From the NCBI RefSeq assembly GCF_008086205.1, contig NZ_VSKK01000004.1:1-64000 (forward strand): a stretch of 64,000 nucleotides of DNA, read 5' to 3'. Origin of the DNA: Bizionia myxarmorum. GTDB lineage: Bacteria > Bacteroidota > Bacteroidia > Flavobacteriales > Flavobacteriaceae. How positions within the stretch are numbered: the stretch's first letter is position 1; every line of letters starts with the position of its first letter. The position numbers were made by a program, and so were the translations under genes. Positions 41,608 through 50,849 of this stretch are shown piece by piece. The notes under the pieces are model-generated. The model ran no database searches. It saw only the letters and a program-made list of their open reading frames with translations, and was not told the DNA's origin.

Positions 41608-43269
41608 ATGACCCAATTTTTTAAAAAATTTACAACTAATCCTAAAAATGATATTTTAAGCGGTGTTACCGTGTCATTAGCCATGATACCAGAAGTAGTA
41701 GCATTTGCTTTTGTGGCGCAAATTGATCCGTTGATGGCGCTTTCGGGTGCATTTATCGTGGGATTGATAGCTGCTATTTTTGGAGGAAGACCTGGATTAA
41801 TTTCTGGTGCTGCTGGTGCCGTTGCTGTAATTTTTGTGGCTATGATTGCCGAAGGCCATACTAAAGGCATGCTTTTCGATCAGCCCATAGAAAACATGGG
41901 TTTTTTCTATTTAATGGCCTGTGTTATTTTAATGGGCATCATTCAAATTTTAGCAGGTGTATTTAAATTAGGACGTTTTGTGCGCTTAATTCCGCATCCT
42001 GTTATGTTGGGTTTTGTTAACGGTTTGGCTATTGTTATTTTTTGGGCGCAGGTAAAAATGTTTACGCATAAATCTTTAGAAGTTTCCACAGATGGTGTTA
42101 AAACATACGTAAGTACCTATATGCAGGGTTCGGAACTTTACATGATGCTGGGCTTGGTGTTTTTAACCATGGCAATTATGACGGGTTTACCAAGAATCAC
42201 TAAAAAAATTCCAGCAGCTTTAACGGCTATTTTAGCTACAACTTTCATCACAATCGGATTTAACTTAGATGTATCAACTGTTGGATCTTATATTATTGAA
42301 GGTGGCGGAACCGGTTTAAAAGGTGAGTTTCCCACTCCAAATTTAGAGTTGTGGCAAAATCTTCCTATTAATTTAGATACTTTAAACTTCATTTTACCAT
42401 ATGCCTTTCTAGCAGCTTCTGTGGGCTTGATCGAATCGTTGATGACTATGAATTTGGTGGACGAATTAACAGATACGCGTGGAAATGGCGACAAAGAATG
42501 TATTGCCCAAGGAACGGGGAATATTGTGTCGGGTCTTTTTGGCGGAACTGGAGGTTGTGGAATGATTGGTCAAACGGTAATTAATATTAACGCTGGTGGT
42601 CGTGGCCGTTTATCTGGTATCGTAATGGCGTTAACGCTACTAACCTTTATACTTTTTACTGACAAATTAATTGAACAAGTACCAATAGCCGCGCTAATAG
42701 GCGTTATGTTTATGATGGTTATTGAAACCTTTGCTTGGTCTAGTTTTAGAATTATTAAAAAAATCCCATTATCTGATGCATTTGTTCTAGTCATAGTTTC
42801 ATCTGTTACGGTGATATATGATTTAGCGATTGCCGTATTTGTTGGTGTCATTATTTCAGCTTTATCGTTTGCTTGGGAAAACGCCAAACGTATTAGAGCC
42901 CGAAAACGCATGCGCGAAGATGGCACGAAAGTATATGAAATCTGGGGCCCTTTGTTCTTTGGAAGTATTACGGCTTTTAATGAAAAATTTGATGCGAAAA
43001 ATGATCCTCAAATGGTGGAAATAGATTTTGTAGAATCTCGCATTAGCGATCACTCTGCTCTAGAAGCCATTTTTAATTTAGTTGAAAAATACGAAGCTGA
43101 AGGAAAAACCATCAAACTAAAACATTTAAGCGAAGACTGTAAACTTTTACTTTATAAAGCCAGTCCGAAATTTAAAGAAGTTATTATCGAAAATGTGGAT
43201 GACCCGCGTTATCATTTGGCTGCAAACCCAGAAGAATTTCCAAAACCACTTTCAGAATATAAGTTTTAA
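41608..43269 (+). CDS. SulP family inorganic anion transporter with STAS domain
   Basis: The 553-residue protein has the SulP membrane domain (about 15-420, some 12-14 segments) with VSLAMIPEVVAFAFVAQIDP at the start and GLIESLMTMNLVDELTDTRG with GNIVSGLFGGTGGCGMIGQ in the middle. A STAS domain (about 445-545) follows, as usual. Family members carry sulfate, bicarbonate or other anions with proton or sodium coupling; the ion cannot be told from the sequence, and no sulfate assimilation or carbonic anhydrase gene lies beside it. It is a single gene with its own promoter. Confidence 0.92.
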   Translation: MTQFFKKFTTNPKNDILSGVTVSLAMIPEVVAFAFVAQIDPLMALSGAFIVGLIAAIFGGRPGLISGAAGAVAVIFVAMIAEGHTKGMLFDQPIENMGFFYLMACVILMGIIQILAGVFKLGRFVRLIPHPVMLGFVNGLAIVIFWAQVKMFTHKSLEVSTDGVKTYVSTYMQGSELYMMLGLVFLTMAIMTGLPRITKKIPAALTAILATTFITIGFNLDVSTVGSYIIEGGGTGLKGEFPTPNLELWQNLPINLDTLNFILPYAFLAASVGLIESLMTMNLVDELTDTRGNGDKECIAQGTGNIVSGLFGGTGGCGMIGQTVININAGGRGRLSGIVMALTLLTFILFTDKLIEQVPIAALIGVMFMMVIETFAWSSFRIIKKIPLSDAFVLVIVSSVTVIYDLAIAVFVGVIISALSFAWENAKRIRARKRMREDGTKVYEIWGPLFFGSITAFNEKFDAKNDPQMVEIDFVESRISDHSALEAIFNLVEKYEAEGKTIKLKHLSEDCKLLLYKASPKFKEVIIENVDDPRYHLAANPEEFPKPLSEYKF

Positions 43270-43393
43270 GCTGTAAAATAAATCTAGCCTAGTAAATTTT
43301 TTCATCCATTTAATTTGCATGAGGTACTTTCGTCGATTAATTATACATCTATTTTCGTCACAGCGAGTATAAGAATGGTTTACCCGATTAATT

Positions 43394-43424
43394 TTTGTAA
43401 GACAAATCAACTTTTGAATATTTG
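43394..43424 (+). promoter_or_regulatory. Promoter of the three-repeat T9SS protein gene
   Basis: TTTG at 43394-43397 and AATATTTG at 43417-43424 (one mismatch to TAnnTTTG) have a 19-base spacer. The ATG lies 26 bases downstream. Confidence 0.5.
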
Positions 43425-43449
43425 CAAACATTAATTAATCTAAACCCTA

Positions 43450-45303
43450 ATGAAAAAAATTACAAAATTTATATTTTCGAGTTTGTTCGCTATAATCGCA
43501 ACTTTCTCTGCAACCGCATCAAACAATTTGGATGATGTTAACTTACCTAATACTAATCCTGATAGTTCTTTTACTACTGAAGAGTGTTATGCTTCTACAG
43601 TTGTTGATTTTCAACAGGGAACACTAAAAAATGGTGGTATAATTGGAGCAGATCGTTCAGATCCTAGTAAAGCTTTATATCAGCCTGATGCTTCCAATGC
43701 TGCCGGCGGCTTTGTTTCTTTGGGAGTCAGTGGATATATAATTCTTGGTTTTGACGGTGTAATCTATGACCAAGCAGGAAATGATTTTATGATTTATGAA
43801 ACGTCATTTGCAGGAGATAATTGCAATTCTACTTCAGAAACGGCTTTAATTGAATTGTCGCAAGACGGAATTACTTGGGTAACATATGGTGAAATTTGCT
43901 TAGATGAAGCAATAGACTTTTCAGGTTTAGGTCTAAACTATGTATCTCAAATTAAAGTTACGAATACAGCTAATACCCCTGATGGATATGATTTAGATGG
44001 TGTGATTGCTATTAATGGCTGTCAAGAACTTATTCAGGAATGTTATGGAGCGGAAGTAATTTCTTATACTGCGGGCTTGACTAATACAGGTGTTGCAATG
44101 ACAAACCCTAGTAGAATTAACCCAGCGAAAGCATTAGGACAGCCTCAAGGTAATCAAACTGAAAACTTTGTATCACTTGGATTTGGTGGTGAAGTTGTTA
44201 TTGGATTTGATGGTGTTGTTAAGAATGAAGTTGGTAATGATTTAATTATTTTTGAAACAACTTTTGGAAACAAAAACTTCTCTAATTATCCAGAGTCGGC
44301 TGATGTCTATATTTCTCAAAATGGTGTTGATTTTTACTTGTTAGGCTCTGTACTTACTAGCGAATTTGCAACCTTTGATATTGATAATGCATTAACGCCA
44401 ACGCCATTAACGTATATTACACAAGTTAAGCTTATTGATACAACTCCAACAAATTCTATTTCTGATGATGGTTTTGATCTTGATGGAATTATAGCAATCA
44501 ATGGTTGTAGTGAACCTGAAAACGTTGTGTTTGCACGTTGTTCAGCATATGAAGTACTTGAATATAACGAAGGTACTACGCGTTCTGGAGGAACTGTTAA
44601 CCCAATCAGAACTCAAAACCCTAATAACGTTCTTGGTTACCCTGAAGGAACAGACGAATATGGCGTATTTACAACTCTAGGTTACGGTGGAAATATCGTT
44701 TTATCTTTTGAAGGTGCTGTAGAAAATGTTGATGGAGATGATTTAAGATTTATAGAAACATCATTTAACCAAAGTAATGGATGTGGAGCTTACCCAGAAT
44801 TTGCTGATATTTATGTTTCTTTTGACGGTTTTAGCTGGCATATGGCTGGTACTGTTTGTAAAGAAAACAATTCTATTGATATTTCAGATGCTGGTAACTT
44901 TGAGTACATTAATTTTGTAAAAGTTGTAAATAATGATACTTTATCTACTACTCCTGACGGTTATGATTTAGATGGTGTTATTATTATTGGAACTTGCGAT
45001 GAATCTTTATCAGTAGATGATCAAGTTTTCGCTTCTAAACCAAGTATGGATGTTAAAGTTTATCCAAACCCTGTTGTTGATTCGGCTACAGTTAGATTTA
45101 CTGCTTCAGAAAATGGTAAAGCAGGAATAGAAGTTTATGATTCTTACGGTAGAGCTATCACTACACTTTTTAAAGGAGACGTATTTGCAGGAGAAGACTA
45201 TAAAGTTGAATTTAAAACAAATAACTTACCTAACGGAATTTATATTGGTAAAATAACAAATAACAATGTGACTAAAACAATAAAAATTGTTGTTTCTCGC
45301 TAA
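43450..45303 (+). CDS. T9SS-secreted cell-surface protein with three internal repeats
   Basis: The 617-residue protein has a signal peptide (about 1-24) and three similar modules of about 155-160 residues, starting near residues 45, 196 and 360. Each opens with a Cys and (V/I)xxYxxG, contains a GNDxxIxET-like or GDDLRFIETSF block, and ends with DGYDLDGVIAINGC or a variant, including paired Cys. The last 80 residues are a type A T9SS sorting domain (VYPNPVVDSATVRF ... YGRA ... LPNGIYIGKI ... TIKIVVSR), which directs export and surface attachment. The module function is not known; Asp/Gly-rich loops suggest calcium binding. Confidence 0.85.
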   Translation: MKKITKFIFSSLFAIIATFSATASNNLDDVNLPNTNPDSSFTTEECYASTVVDFQQGTLKNGGIIGADRSDPSKALYQPDASNAAGGFVSLGVSGYIILGFDGVIYDQAGNDFMIYETSFAGDNCNSTSETALIELSQDGITWVTYGEICLDEAIDFSGLGLNYVSQIKVTNTANTPDGYDLDGVIAINGCQELIQECYGAEVISYTAGLTNTGVAMTNPSRINPAKALGQPQGNQTENFVSLGFGGEVVIGFDGVVKNEVGNDLIIFETTFGNKNFSNYPESADVYISQNGVDFYLLGSVLTSEFATFDIDNALTPTPLTYITQVKLIDTTPTNSISDDGFDLDGIIAINGCSEPENVVFARCSAYEVLEYNEGTTRSGGTVNPIRTQNPNNVLGYPEGTDEYGVFTTLGYGGNIVLSFEGAVENVDGDDLRFIETSFNQSNGCGAYPEFADIYVSFDGFSWHMAGTVCKENNSIDISDAGNFEYINFVKVVNNDTLSTTPDGYDLDGVIIIGTCDESLSVDDQVFASKPSMDVKVYPNPVVDSATVRFTASENGKAGIEVYDSYGRAITTLFKGDVFAGEDYKVEFKTNNLPNGIYIGKITNNNVTKTIKIVVSR

Positions 45304-45326
45304 TTAAACTACAATATCAATAGAAA

Positions 45327-45354
45327 AAAAAGCTGCCATATGGCAGCTTTTTTT
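45327..45354 (+). terminator. Terminator after the three-repeat T9SS gene
   Basis: The arms AAAAAGCTGCCA and TGGCAGCTTTTT (45327-45338 and 45341-45352) form a near-perfect palindrome followed by T. The 230 bases between here and coaD hold nothing else that I can identify. Confidence 0.8.
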
Positions 45355-45586
45355 ATGCTCAACATTTAATTTGAAAACAACATAATTGCTGAATGTTGAA
45401 TAAAAGTGTTCGATTTTGTTTTTTTGAGTTAGATTAGATATTGCTTTCACAATAGTCAATTTCCATTAAAACCATTGAATAAAAGTCTGCGCATTCATAC
45501 AAAGAGGATTTTAATTGACATCAAACTGTAGAAGGTTGTTTTTTAATTGGAAATTAAAATACTTTATAAATAAATAGGACTGCACT

Positions 45587-46042
45587 TTACTTAACCCGAA
45601 CACTATCAGGAACCAAAACCTTATAATCGCCTTTGTTTCTAATAACATCGCGAACAATACTGGAACTTATATAAGACGTTCTTGCAGCTGTTAATAAAAA
45701 TACTGTTTCTATCTTGGATAATTTCCTGTTCGTATGAGCTATAGCTTTTTCAAATTCGAAATCGGCTGGATTTCTTAAACCGCGTAAAATAAATTCCGCA
45801 TTAATTTCCTTGCAAAAATCGATAGTCATACCTTTATATGTAACCACTTTTACTTTCGGTTCATCTTTAAAAGCATCTTCAATAAATTTTTTGCGTTCTT
45901 CAAGCGTGAACATGTATTTTTTCTCGGCGTTGATGCCAATAGCAATTACAACTTCATCAAAAAGATGCACTCCCCGACTAATAATATCGAAATGACCTAG
46001 AGTTAATGGATCAAAGGACCCTGGAAATAAAGCTTTTTTCAC
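45587..46042 (-). CDS. coaD: Phosphopantetheine adenylyltransferase
   Basis: The 151-residue enzyme makes dephospho-CoA from 4-phosphopantetheine and ATP, the fourth step of CoA synthesis. The nucleotide-binding motif PGSFDPLTLGH is at residues 7-17, and RGLRNPADFEFE and the ISSSIVRD motif near the end are intact. Length matches the bacterial family. It is last in the group ddl-TPR-coaD, three bases after the TPR gene. Confidence 0.96.
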   Translation of the reverse strand: MKKALFPGSFDPLTLGHFDIISRGVHLFDEVVIAIGINAEKKYMFTLEERKKFIEDAFKDEPKVKVVTYKGMTIDFCKEINAEFILRGLRNPADFEFEKAIAHTNRKLSKIETVFLLTAARTSYISSSIVRDVIRNKGDYKVLVPDSVRVK

Positions 46043-46045
46043 AAT

Positions 46046-46912
46046 TTAGAGTTTTTCTAATTCTTTTTCAAAATACTCAATATATTGTACATATTGAGGC
46101 GTTTTACTCGCATATTTTCTAGTTAATGCAGCCCATTCTTTAAACTTTTCTATGTTTTTCGAAACGAAATAACCATTGGACATGTTTAAAGCCATTTCAC
46201 ATTTCATAGCATCATCATTAGAAACTTCAATGCCTTTCGTAAAAGCTATTTCAGCCTTTTCCAACTGCTCTGAATTTAAATAGGCATATCCTAATTCTTT
46301 ATATAAAAGTTGATTTTTAGCGTCATGTGCAAAGGCTTTTTCTAAAACTGGAATGGCCTTATCAAACTGTTGTAAGGCATTGTAAGCAAAGCCTAATTCA
46401 AATTCTAAACCATCGTGATTTGGTTCTATATCGTAAGCTTTCAAAAGTGGCTTTAAAGCATTGTGACTGGCAGAAACATGATTGTAATGATAGCCTATTT
46501 GTTTTAAATATGCCACGTCATCTTCAACCTTATAAATAGCAAGCCAATCCGGTTCTTCTGGAAGTTTTAGCGCCTTTTTTTGAGTTTCATTAAGCACTGA
46601 AACTTGGCTCGTGTTTTTGCTTAATCGTGCAATAACCAAACTTGTTTTAGGCTCTACAACTTCATTGGTAATTATGGTATTATCTACTACTTTAAAAGTA
46701 TCCTCTTTACGAAACGTAAATCCTGCGCTTTCATCAATATAGATATAGCCATAAATATATGAATCCGATTCCGGAGATTTCGGAAAAGCTACCCATTCAT
46801 TTACGGCGTCATAATACTTGGTGCTAAATTCTAATTTAGGAATAGAATCTTGGGAGAAACAGACTTGAAAAGATAAAAAAATAATTAACACAACTGAGAA
46901 ATGTTTTTTCAT
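46046..46912 (-). CDS. Exported TPR-repeat protein
   Basis: The 288-residue protein has a signal peptide (cleaved near CFSQ, residue 20) and a beta-rich N-terminal part (21-125). It then has three to four TPR units (about 150-270), best seen in GLEFELGFAYNALQQFDKAIPVLEKAF and LYKELGYAYLNSEQLEKAEIAF. TPR units mediate protein contacts; the partner is unknown. It lies between ddl and coaD, a common flavobacterial order, which hints at a cell envelope role. Confidence 0.8.
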   Translation of the reverse strand: MKKHFSVVLIIFLSFQVCFSQDSIPKLEFSTKYYDAVNEWVAFPKSPESDSYIYGYIYIDESAGFTFRKEDTFKVVDNTIITNEVVEPKTSLVIARLSKNTSQVSVLNETQKKALKLPEEPDWLAIYKVEDDVAYLKQIGYHYNHVSASHNALKPLLKAYDIEPNHDGLEFELGFAYNALQQFDKAIPVLEKAFAHDAKNQLLYKELGYAYLNSEQLEKAEIAFTKGIEVSNDDAMKCEMALNMSNGYFVSKNIEKFKEWAALTRKYASKTPQYVQYIEYFEKELEKL

Positions 46913-46969
46913 AAAAACTTATTTAGACGAATATTGGGTTAATCAAAGATACAATTCAATAATTAAATC

Positions 46970-47971
46970 CTACTTTAATCTCCCTCCTTTGGAGGGATTA
47001 AGGGAGGATTCAATAGCATTTCCAAACAATTCTTCCAAACTAATACCAGCAGCTTCGGCTTGTTGTGGCAAAATACTGGCTTTAGTTAATCCAGGAACCG
47101 TGTTAACTTCCAACAAATGGGGTTCACCATCTTTAAAAATATATTCGCTTCTAGAGAAACCGGTCATTTTTAGAATTTCGTAAACTTTTTTCGCTAAAAC
47201 GCTTACTTTTTCCGCATCGGCTTCTGAAATTCGTGCTGGTGTAATTTCTTGAGATTGGCCGAGGTACTTCGCTTGATAATCGAAAAAATCGTTATCGCTC
47301 ACAATCTCGGTAATGGGTAGCACGGTAGTTTGACCTTTGTAGGATATGACGCCCACAGACACTTCAGTTCCATCCAAAAAAGATTCGATAATAACTTCAT
47401 CATCCTCTTTGTAAGCGACCTCTAAAGCTGCATTAAATTCTTCTTTTTTATACACTTTTGAAATACCAAAGCTACTTCCTGCACGATTCGCTTTAACAAA
47501 ACACGGCAAACCTACTTTTTTAATAATAGCGTCTTCGTCAATTTCATCACCTAAATTAATATAATAACTTTCCGCTGTTTTAATTCCATAAGGCTTTAAA
47601 ACGCTTAAACAATCGCGTTTATTAAACGTTAAAGCGGCTTGATACATCCCACAACTGGTATGCGGAATTTTTAAAAGCTCGAGATAAGATTGCATATAAC
47701 CATCTTCTCCTGGCGATCCATGAATGGCATTAAAAACACAAGCAAAGGTTATCTTTTCGCCGTTAATATTTACGGAGAAATCGTTTTTATCAACGGGAAA
47801 TTCTTCAGAATCATCGGCAACATAAACCCACTTATTTTCAAAAATATGAATTCGGTATGGTATGTAATTTTCTATAGTATTTAACGCATTGTATACCACG
47901 TTCCCGCTTCGAAGGGAAATTTCGTACTCACTAGAGTAACCTCCCATTATTATAGCAATATTTTTTTTCAT
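46970..47971 (-). CDS. ddl: D-alanine--D-alanine ligase
   Basis: The 333-residue ATP-grasp enzyme joins two D-alanines for peptidoglycan. MGGYSSEYEISLRSG, NAIHGSPGEDG, VKANRAGSSFGI and LEVNTVPGLTK are intact. The last 12 or so residues (SLNPSKGGRLK) are unlike the usual ending and are encoded by a palindromic repeat, so the tail seems to have been replaced or added. PASTA and rluD genes are divergent upstream. Confidence 0.95.
   Translation of the reverse strand: MKKNIAIIMGGYSSEYEISLRSGNVVYNALNTIENYIPYRIHIFENKWVYVADDSEEFPVDKNDFSVNINGEKITFACVFNAIHGSPGEDGYMQSYLELLKIPHTSCGMYQAALTFNKRDCLSVLKPYGIKTAESYYINLGDEIDEDAIIKKVGLPCFVKANRAGSSFGISKVYKKEEFNAALEVAYKEDDEVIIESFLDGTEVSVGVISYKGQTTVLPITEIVSDNDFFDYQAKYLGQSQEITPARISEADAEKVSVLAKKVYEILKMTGFSRSEYIFKDGEPHLLEVNTVPGLTKASILPQQAEAAGISLEELFGNAIESSLNPSKGGRLK
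46975..47001. repeat. Palindromic repeat inside the 3-prime end of ddl
   Basis: CCCTCC and GGAGGG (46982-46987 and 46991-46996) flank TTT, and the outer TTAAT/ATTAA extend the pairing with one bulged base. Such CCCTCC-AAA-GGAGGG palindromes resemble dispersed intergenic repeats in Flavobacteria. Here the repeat overlaps the last codons of ddl and may also act as a transcription stop or mRNA-stabilising hairpin. Confidence 0.6.
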
Positions 47972-48111
47972 TAGCTGTATTTCCTTGATTCTAGGTTTCA
48001 GAGTGCAAATTAAAAATCATTTTTAGTCCAAAACTAGCAATAAAACGTATCTATTATTAATAAAGCTAAAATATCACTAATAAATCAAAACTAAAAACAG
48101 TTCTGTTTTTA

Positions 48112-48119
48112 TATATTTG
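48112..48119 (+). promoter_or_regulatory. Bacteroidota -7 box TATATTTG before the PASTA gene
   Basis: An exact TAnnTTTG match lies 18 bases before ATG 48138. A TTG within this box has been read as an earlier start codon for the PASTA gene; the box argues against that. Confidence 0.5.
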
Positions 48120-48137
48120 CCCAACAAATACGTTTCC

Positions 48138-48701
48138 ATGAGTCTTATAAAATTCTTGACTAGTAAAACATTCCTAATACAAATTGTCCTAGCCGTTGTT
48201 GGCGTTGTTGTTTTGTGTTTTATATTATTGAAATGGTTGAATATTACCACCAACCACGGAGAATTTGAAACCGTACCGGAACTGAAAGGAAAATCTATTG
48301 GCGTTGCTAATATTGAGTTGACGGAAAATAATTTAAAATTAGAAATTTTAGACTCTTCAAACTACAACCCAGATTATCCTAAATTTTCGGTTATTGAGCA
48401 AGATCCTATTGCAGGCGAAAAAGTAAAAGATGGTCGTAAAATTTATGTCACTTTAAATCCGTCCGGATTCCGAAAAGTGAAAATTCCGAATTTAAAAGAA
48501 AAAACGTTCAGACAAGCCAAGCCAACTTTAGAAGCTTTAGGCTTTGTAATTGGCGAAATAACATACACCGATTATTTAGGTGAAAACGAAGTAGTAAAAC
48601 TAAAGCACAAAGGTGCAGAAATAAAAGAGGGTGACGAGTTGCCTAAAACATCTAAAATCGATTTGGTTTTAGGAAATGGTAACAGACCAGGTTCAAATTA
48701 A
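48138..48701 (+). CDS. PASTA domain membrane protein
   Basis: From ATG 48138 the protein has 187 residues: a membrane anchor (about 10-32) and two PASTA domains (about 38-105 and 108-175), seen as VPELKGKSIGVANIELTENNLKLEI and IPNLKEKTFRQAKPTLEALGFVIGEI. PASTA domains elsewhere bind muropeptides or beta-lactams, on PASTA kinases and penicillin-binding proteins. Here there is neither a kinase nor a transpeptidase domain. The setting next to ddl suggests peptidoglycan sensing or binding. rluD begins three bases after the stop. Confidence 0.85.
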   Translation: MSLIKFLTSKTFLIQIVLAVVGVVVLCFILLKWLNITTNHGEFETVPELKGKSIGVANIELTENNLKLEILDSSNYNPDYPKFSVIEQDPIAGEKVKDGRKIYVTLNPSGFRKVKIPNLKEKTFRQAKPTLEALGFVIGEITYTDYLGENEVVKLKHKGAEIKEGDELPKTSKIDLVLGNGNRPGSN

Positions 48702-48703
48702 TT

Positions 48704-49747
48704 ATGGTAGAAGATTATACTCCAGAAAATCAAAGCGAAAACGACGAATTATTTGAACATTTTGCTTTTACTGCCGACAAAGGTCAAACCCCACTTCGGA
48801 TAGATAAATATTTAATGAATTTTATTGAAAACGCCACGCGTAATAAAATTCAAGCTGCCGCGAAAGAAGGCAATATTTATGTGAATGATGTGGTGGTAAA
48901 ATCCAATTATAAGGTAAAACCTCATGATAAAATTCGGGTGATGTTCGAGCATCCACCTTATGAATACCTACTCACGCCAGAAAATATTCCATTAAACATA
49001 GTTTACGAGGACAACGATTTATTAGTCGTTAATAAAGAACCCGGTATGGTAGTTCATCCTGGTCATGGTAACTATTCCGGGACTTTAATTAATGCGCTTA
49101 TTTATCATTTTGAAAACTTACCTAATAATTCTAGTAACCGTCCAGGATTGGTACATAGAATTGACAAAGACACGAGTGGTTTGTTGGTAATTGCCAAGAA
49201 TGAAGAGTCTATGACGCATTTAGCCAAGCAGTTTTTTGATAAAACTAGTGAACGTGAATATGTGGCAATTGCTTGGGGGAATATGGAGGAAGATGAAGGC
49301 ACTATTGAAGGCAGCATTGGCAGACACCCAAAAAACCGTTTACAAAACACCGTTTACACCGGAGATGACGCCGATAAAGGGAAACCAGCCGTTACGCATT
49401 ATAAAGTTATTGAACGATTAGGCTATGTAACGCTCGTTTCTTGTAAATTAGAAACCGGCCGAACGCATCAAATTCGTGTGCACATGAAATATATTGGTCA
49501 CACACTTTTTAATGACGAACGCTATGGTGGCGAGCGTATTTTAAAAGGAACCACGTTTACCAAATACCGTCAATTTGTAGATAATTGCTTTAAAATTTTA
49601 CCAAGACAAGCACTTCATGCCAAATCTTTAGGATTTATTCATCCTAAAACAGGCGAAATGATGCGTTTTGATTCTGAAATTCCACAGGATATGCAAGCAT
49701 GTATTGAAAAATGGCGTAGTTATTCCAATCATCAAGATTCAGAATAA
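48704..49747 (+). CDS. rluD: RluD-like 23S rRNA pseudouridine synthase
   Basis: The 347-residue protein has an N-terminal S4 RNA-binding domain (about 30-85) and an RluA-family catalytic domain with HRIDKDTSG (151-159, catalytic Asp154) and GRTHQIRVHMKYIGH. The S4 domain and length point to RluD, which modifies helix 69 of 23S rRNA and aids large-subunit assembly. It is the second RluA-family protein in the window and differs from the first by its S4 domain. Confidence 0.92.
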   Translation: MVEDYTPENQSENDELFEHFAFTADKGQTPLRIDKYLMNFIENATRNKIQAAAKEGNIYVNDVVVKSNYKVKPHDKIRVMFEHPPYEYLLTPENIPLNIVYEDNDLLVVNKEPGMVVHPGHGNYSGTLINALIYHFENLPNNSSNRPGLVHRIDKDTSGLLVIAKNEESMTHLAKQFFDKTSEREYVAIAWGNMEEDEGTIEGSIGRHPKNRLQNTVYTGDDADKGKPAVTHYKVIERLGYVTLVSCKLETGRTHQIRVHMKYIGHTLFNDERYGGERILKGTTFTKYRQFVDNCFKILPRQALHAKSLGFIHPKTGEMMRFDSEIPQDMQACIEKWRSYSNHQDSE

Positions 49748-49787
49748 ATTTCCTTTATAGTTTTATAAGAAAGAATAAAATTAGAAA

Positions 49788-49818
49788 TTGATTTTTTCAG
49801 AAGTGAATTGTAACTTTG
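49788..49818 (+). promoter_or_regulatory. Promoter of yaaA (-33 TTG, -7 TAACTTTG)
   Basis: TTG at 49788-49790 and TAACTTTG at 49811-49818 have a 20-base spacer. A mini-hairpin (TCCTAA/TTAGGA) with six T follows just before the ATG in the roughly 55-base leader. Confidence 0.6.
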
Positions 49819-49877
49819 GTAAAAGCAAAATAGTTACGAACCTTTAAATCGATTCCTAATTTTAGGATTTTTTACAT

Positions 49878-50636
49878 ATGAAACTCGTTTTATCTCCAGC
49901 CAAATCATTAGACTACGATAGTAAATTACCAACTACTATAGGCACAGATTCTATATTTTTAAAGGAATCTGAACGATTAAATTCTGCACTTAAAAAGAAA
50001 TCAGAAAAGGATTTATCCAAGTTAATGAAGATTTCAGATAACTTAAGTCATTTGAATTATGAGCGGAATCAAGACTGGAAATTGCCGTTTACAAAAGAAA
50101 CGGCCAGACAAGCTATTTACGCTTTTAACGGCGACGTATATCGCGGTTTGGATGCTTACACTATTCCTAAAGATAAAATAGAAAAACTTCAAGATACCGT
50201 TCGGATACTTTCCGGCTTATATGGTGTTTTAAAACCTTTAGATTTAATCATGCCTTACCGTTTAGAAATGGGCACTAAAATGCCTGTGGACAAGCATAAA
50301 AATCTATATGAATTTTGGCAGAAAAAAGTGACCAAAGCCTTAAATGATGAGTTGAAAGATGATGAGTTATTTCTGAATTTGGCCAGTAACGAATATTTTA
50401 AAGCTATTGATAAAAAGACCTTAAAGGTGCCGATTATTGATGTGGATTTTAAGGAGTACAAAGATGACAAATATAAAACCATCGGTATTTATGCCAAAGC
50501 GGCCCGTGGTTTAATGACGCGTTTTATAATAGACAAAAACGCCCAAACCTTGGATGACATTAAAGCATTCAATTTGGACGGTTATGGTTTAAGTGATGAA
50601 TTATCCACTAAAAACAATCTCGTTTTTACCAGATAA
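49878..50636 (+). CDS. yaaA: YaaA family peroxide stress protein
   Basis: The 252-residue protein matches the YaaA/DUF328 family along its length: LVLSPAKSLDY at the start, NGDVYRGLDAYTIPKDKIEKLQDTVRILSGLYGVLKPLDLI, and ASNEYFKAID. In E. coli YaaA lowers free iron during hydrogen peroxide stress and can bind DNA. It is a single gene with a good promoter. Confidence 0.92.
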   Translation: MKLVLSPAKSLDYDSKLPTTIGTDSIFLKESERLNSALKKKSEKDLSKLMKISDNLSHLNYERNQDWKLPFTKETARQAIYAFNGDVYRGLDAYTIPKDKIEKLQDTVRILSGLYGVLKPLDLIMPYRLEMGTKMPVDKHKNLYEFWQKKVTKALNDELKDDELFLNLASNEYFKAIDKKTLKVPIIDVDFKEYKDDKYKTIGIYAKAARGLMTRFIIDKNAQTLDDIKAFNLDGYGLSDELSTKNNLVFTR

Positions 50637-50654
50637 TTTAAAATAGTACATATT

Positions 50655-50786
50655 TTAAGCTTTAGCTTTTTTATCAATGCTTATTTTTTCTTCTATACGC
50701 ACTTGTTTTTTAATTCGTGGTCTTCTTACGCCGTATGAACCACGATTAATTTTACCGCGTCTTGTTTTTTTATCCCCTTTTCCCAT
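50655..50786 (-). CDS. 30S ribosomal protein THX
   Basis: A 43-residue, strongly basic protein is encoded on the minus strand from ATG 50786 to TAA 50655: [20 protein letters not shown], then RRPRIKK and a mixed charged tail. The start MGKGDKK(T/S)RRGKI is the hallmark of THX, a small protein that fits into a cavity of the 30S subunit head in Thermus and is common in Bacteroidota. It is too short for most gene callers. The gene stands alone, with the leader motif ATTATCACTTCACA upstream. Confidence 0.88.
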   Translation of the reverse strand: MGKGDKKTRRGKINRGSYGVRRPRIKKQVRIEEKISIDKKAKA

Positions 50787-50803
50787 AAATTTTTATATTA
50801 TAA

Positions 50804-50817
50804 TGTGAAGTGATAAT
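50804..50817 (-). promoter_or_regulatory. Leader motif ATTATCACTTCACA upstream of the THX gene
   Basis: This 14-base word is identical to that before the RhlE-like helicase gene (21828-21841), on the same strand relative to its gene, and is followed by a similar A+T stretch ending in TAATATA. It ends 17 bases before the THX start. Confidence 0.4.
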
Positions 50818-50849
50818 TTACAATAATTTAATGGCCTTTAAAAGTATAA

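Noticed and set aside
41553-41870. 105-residue minus-strand frame over the SulP start
   Set aside because: It is antisense to the SulP membrane domain; its Ala/Ile/Thr-rich sequence mirrors hydrophobic codons.
48117-48137. TTG start for the PASTA protein
   Set aside because: It lies within an exact -7 promoter box; ATG 48138 leads directly into the membrane anchor.
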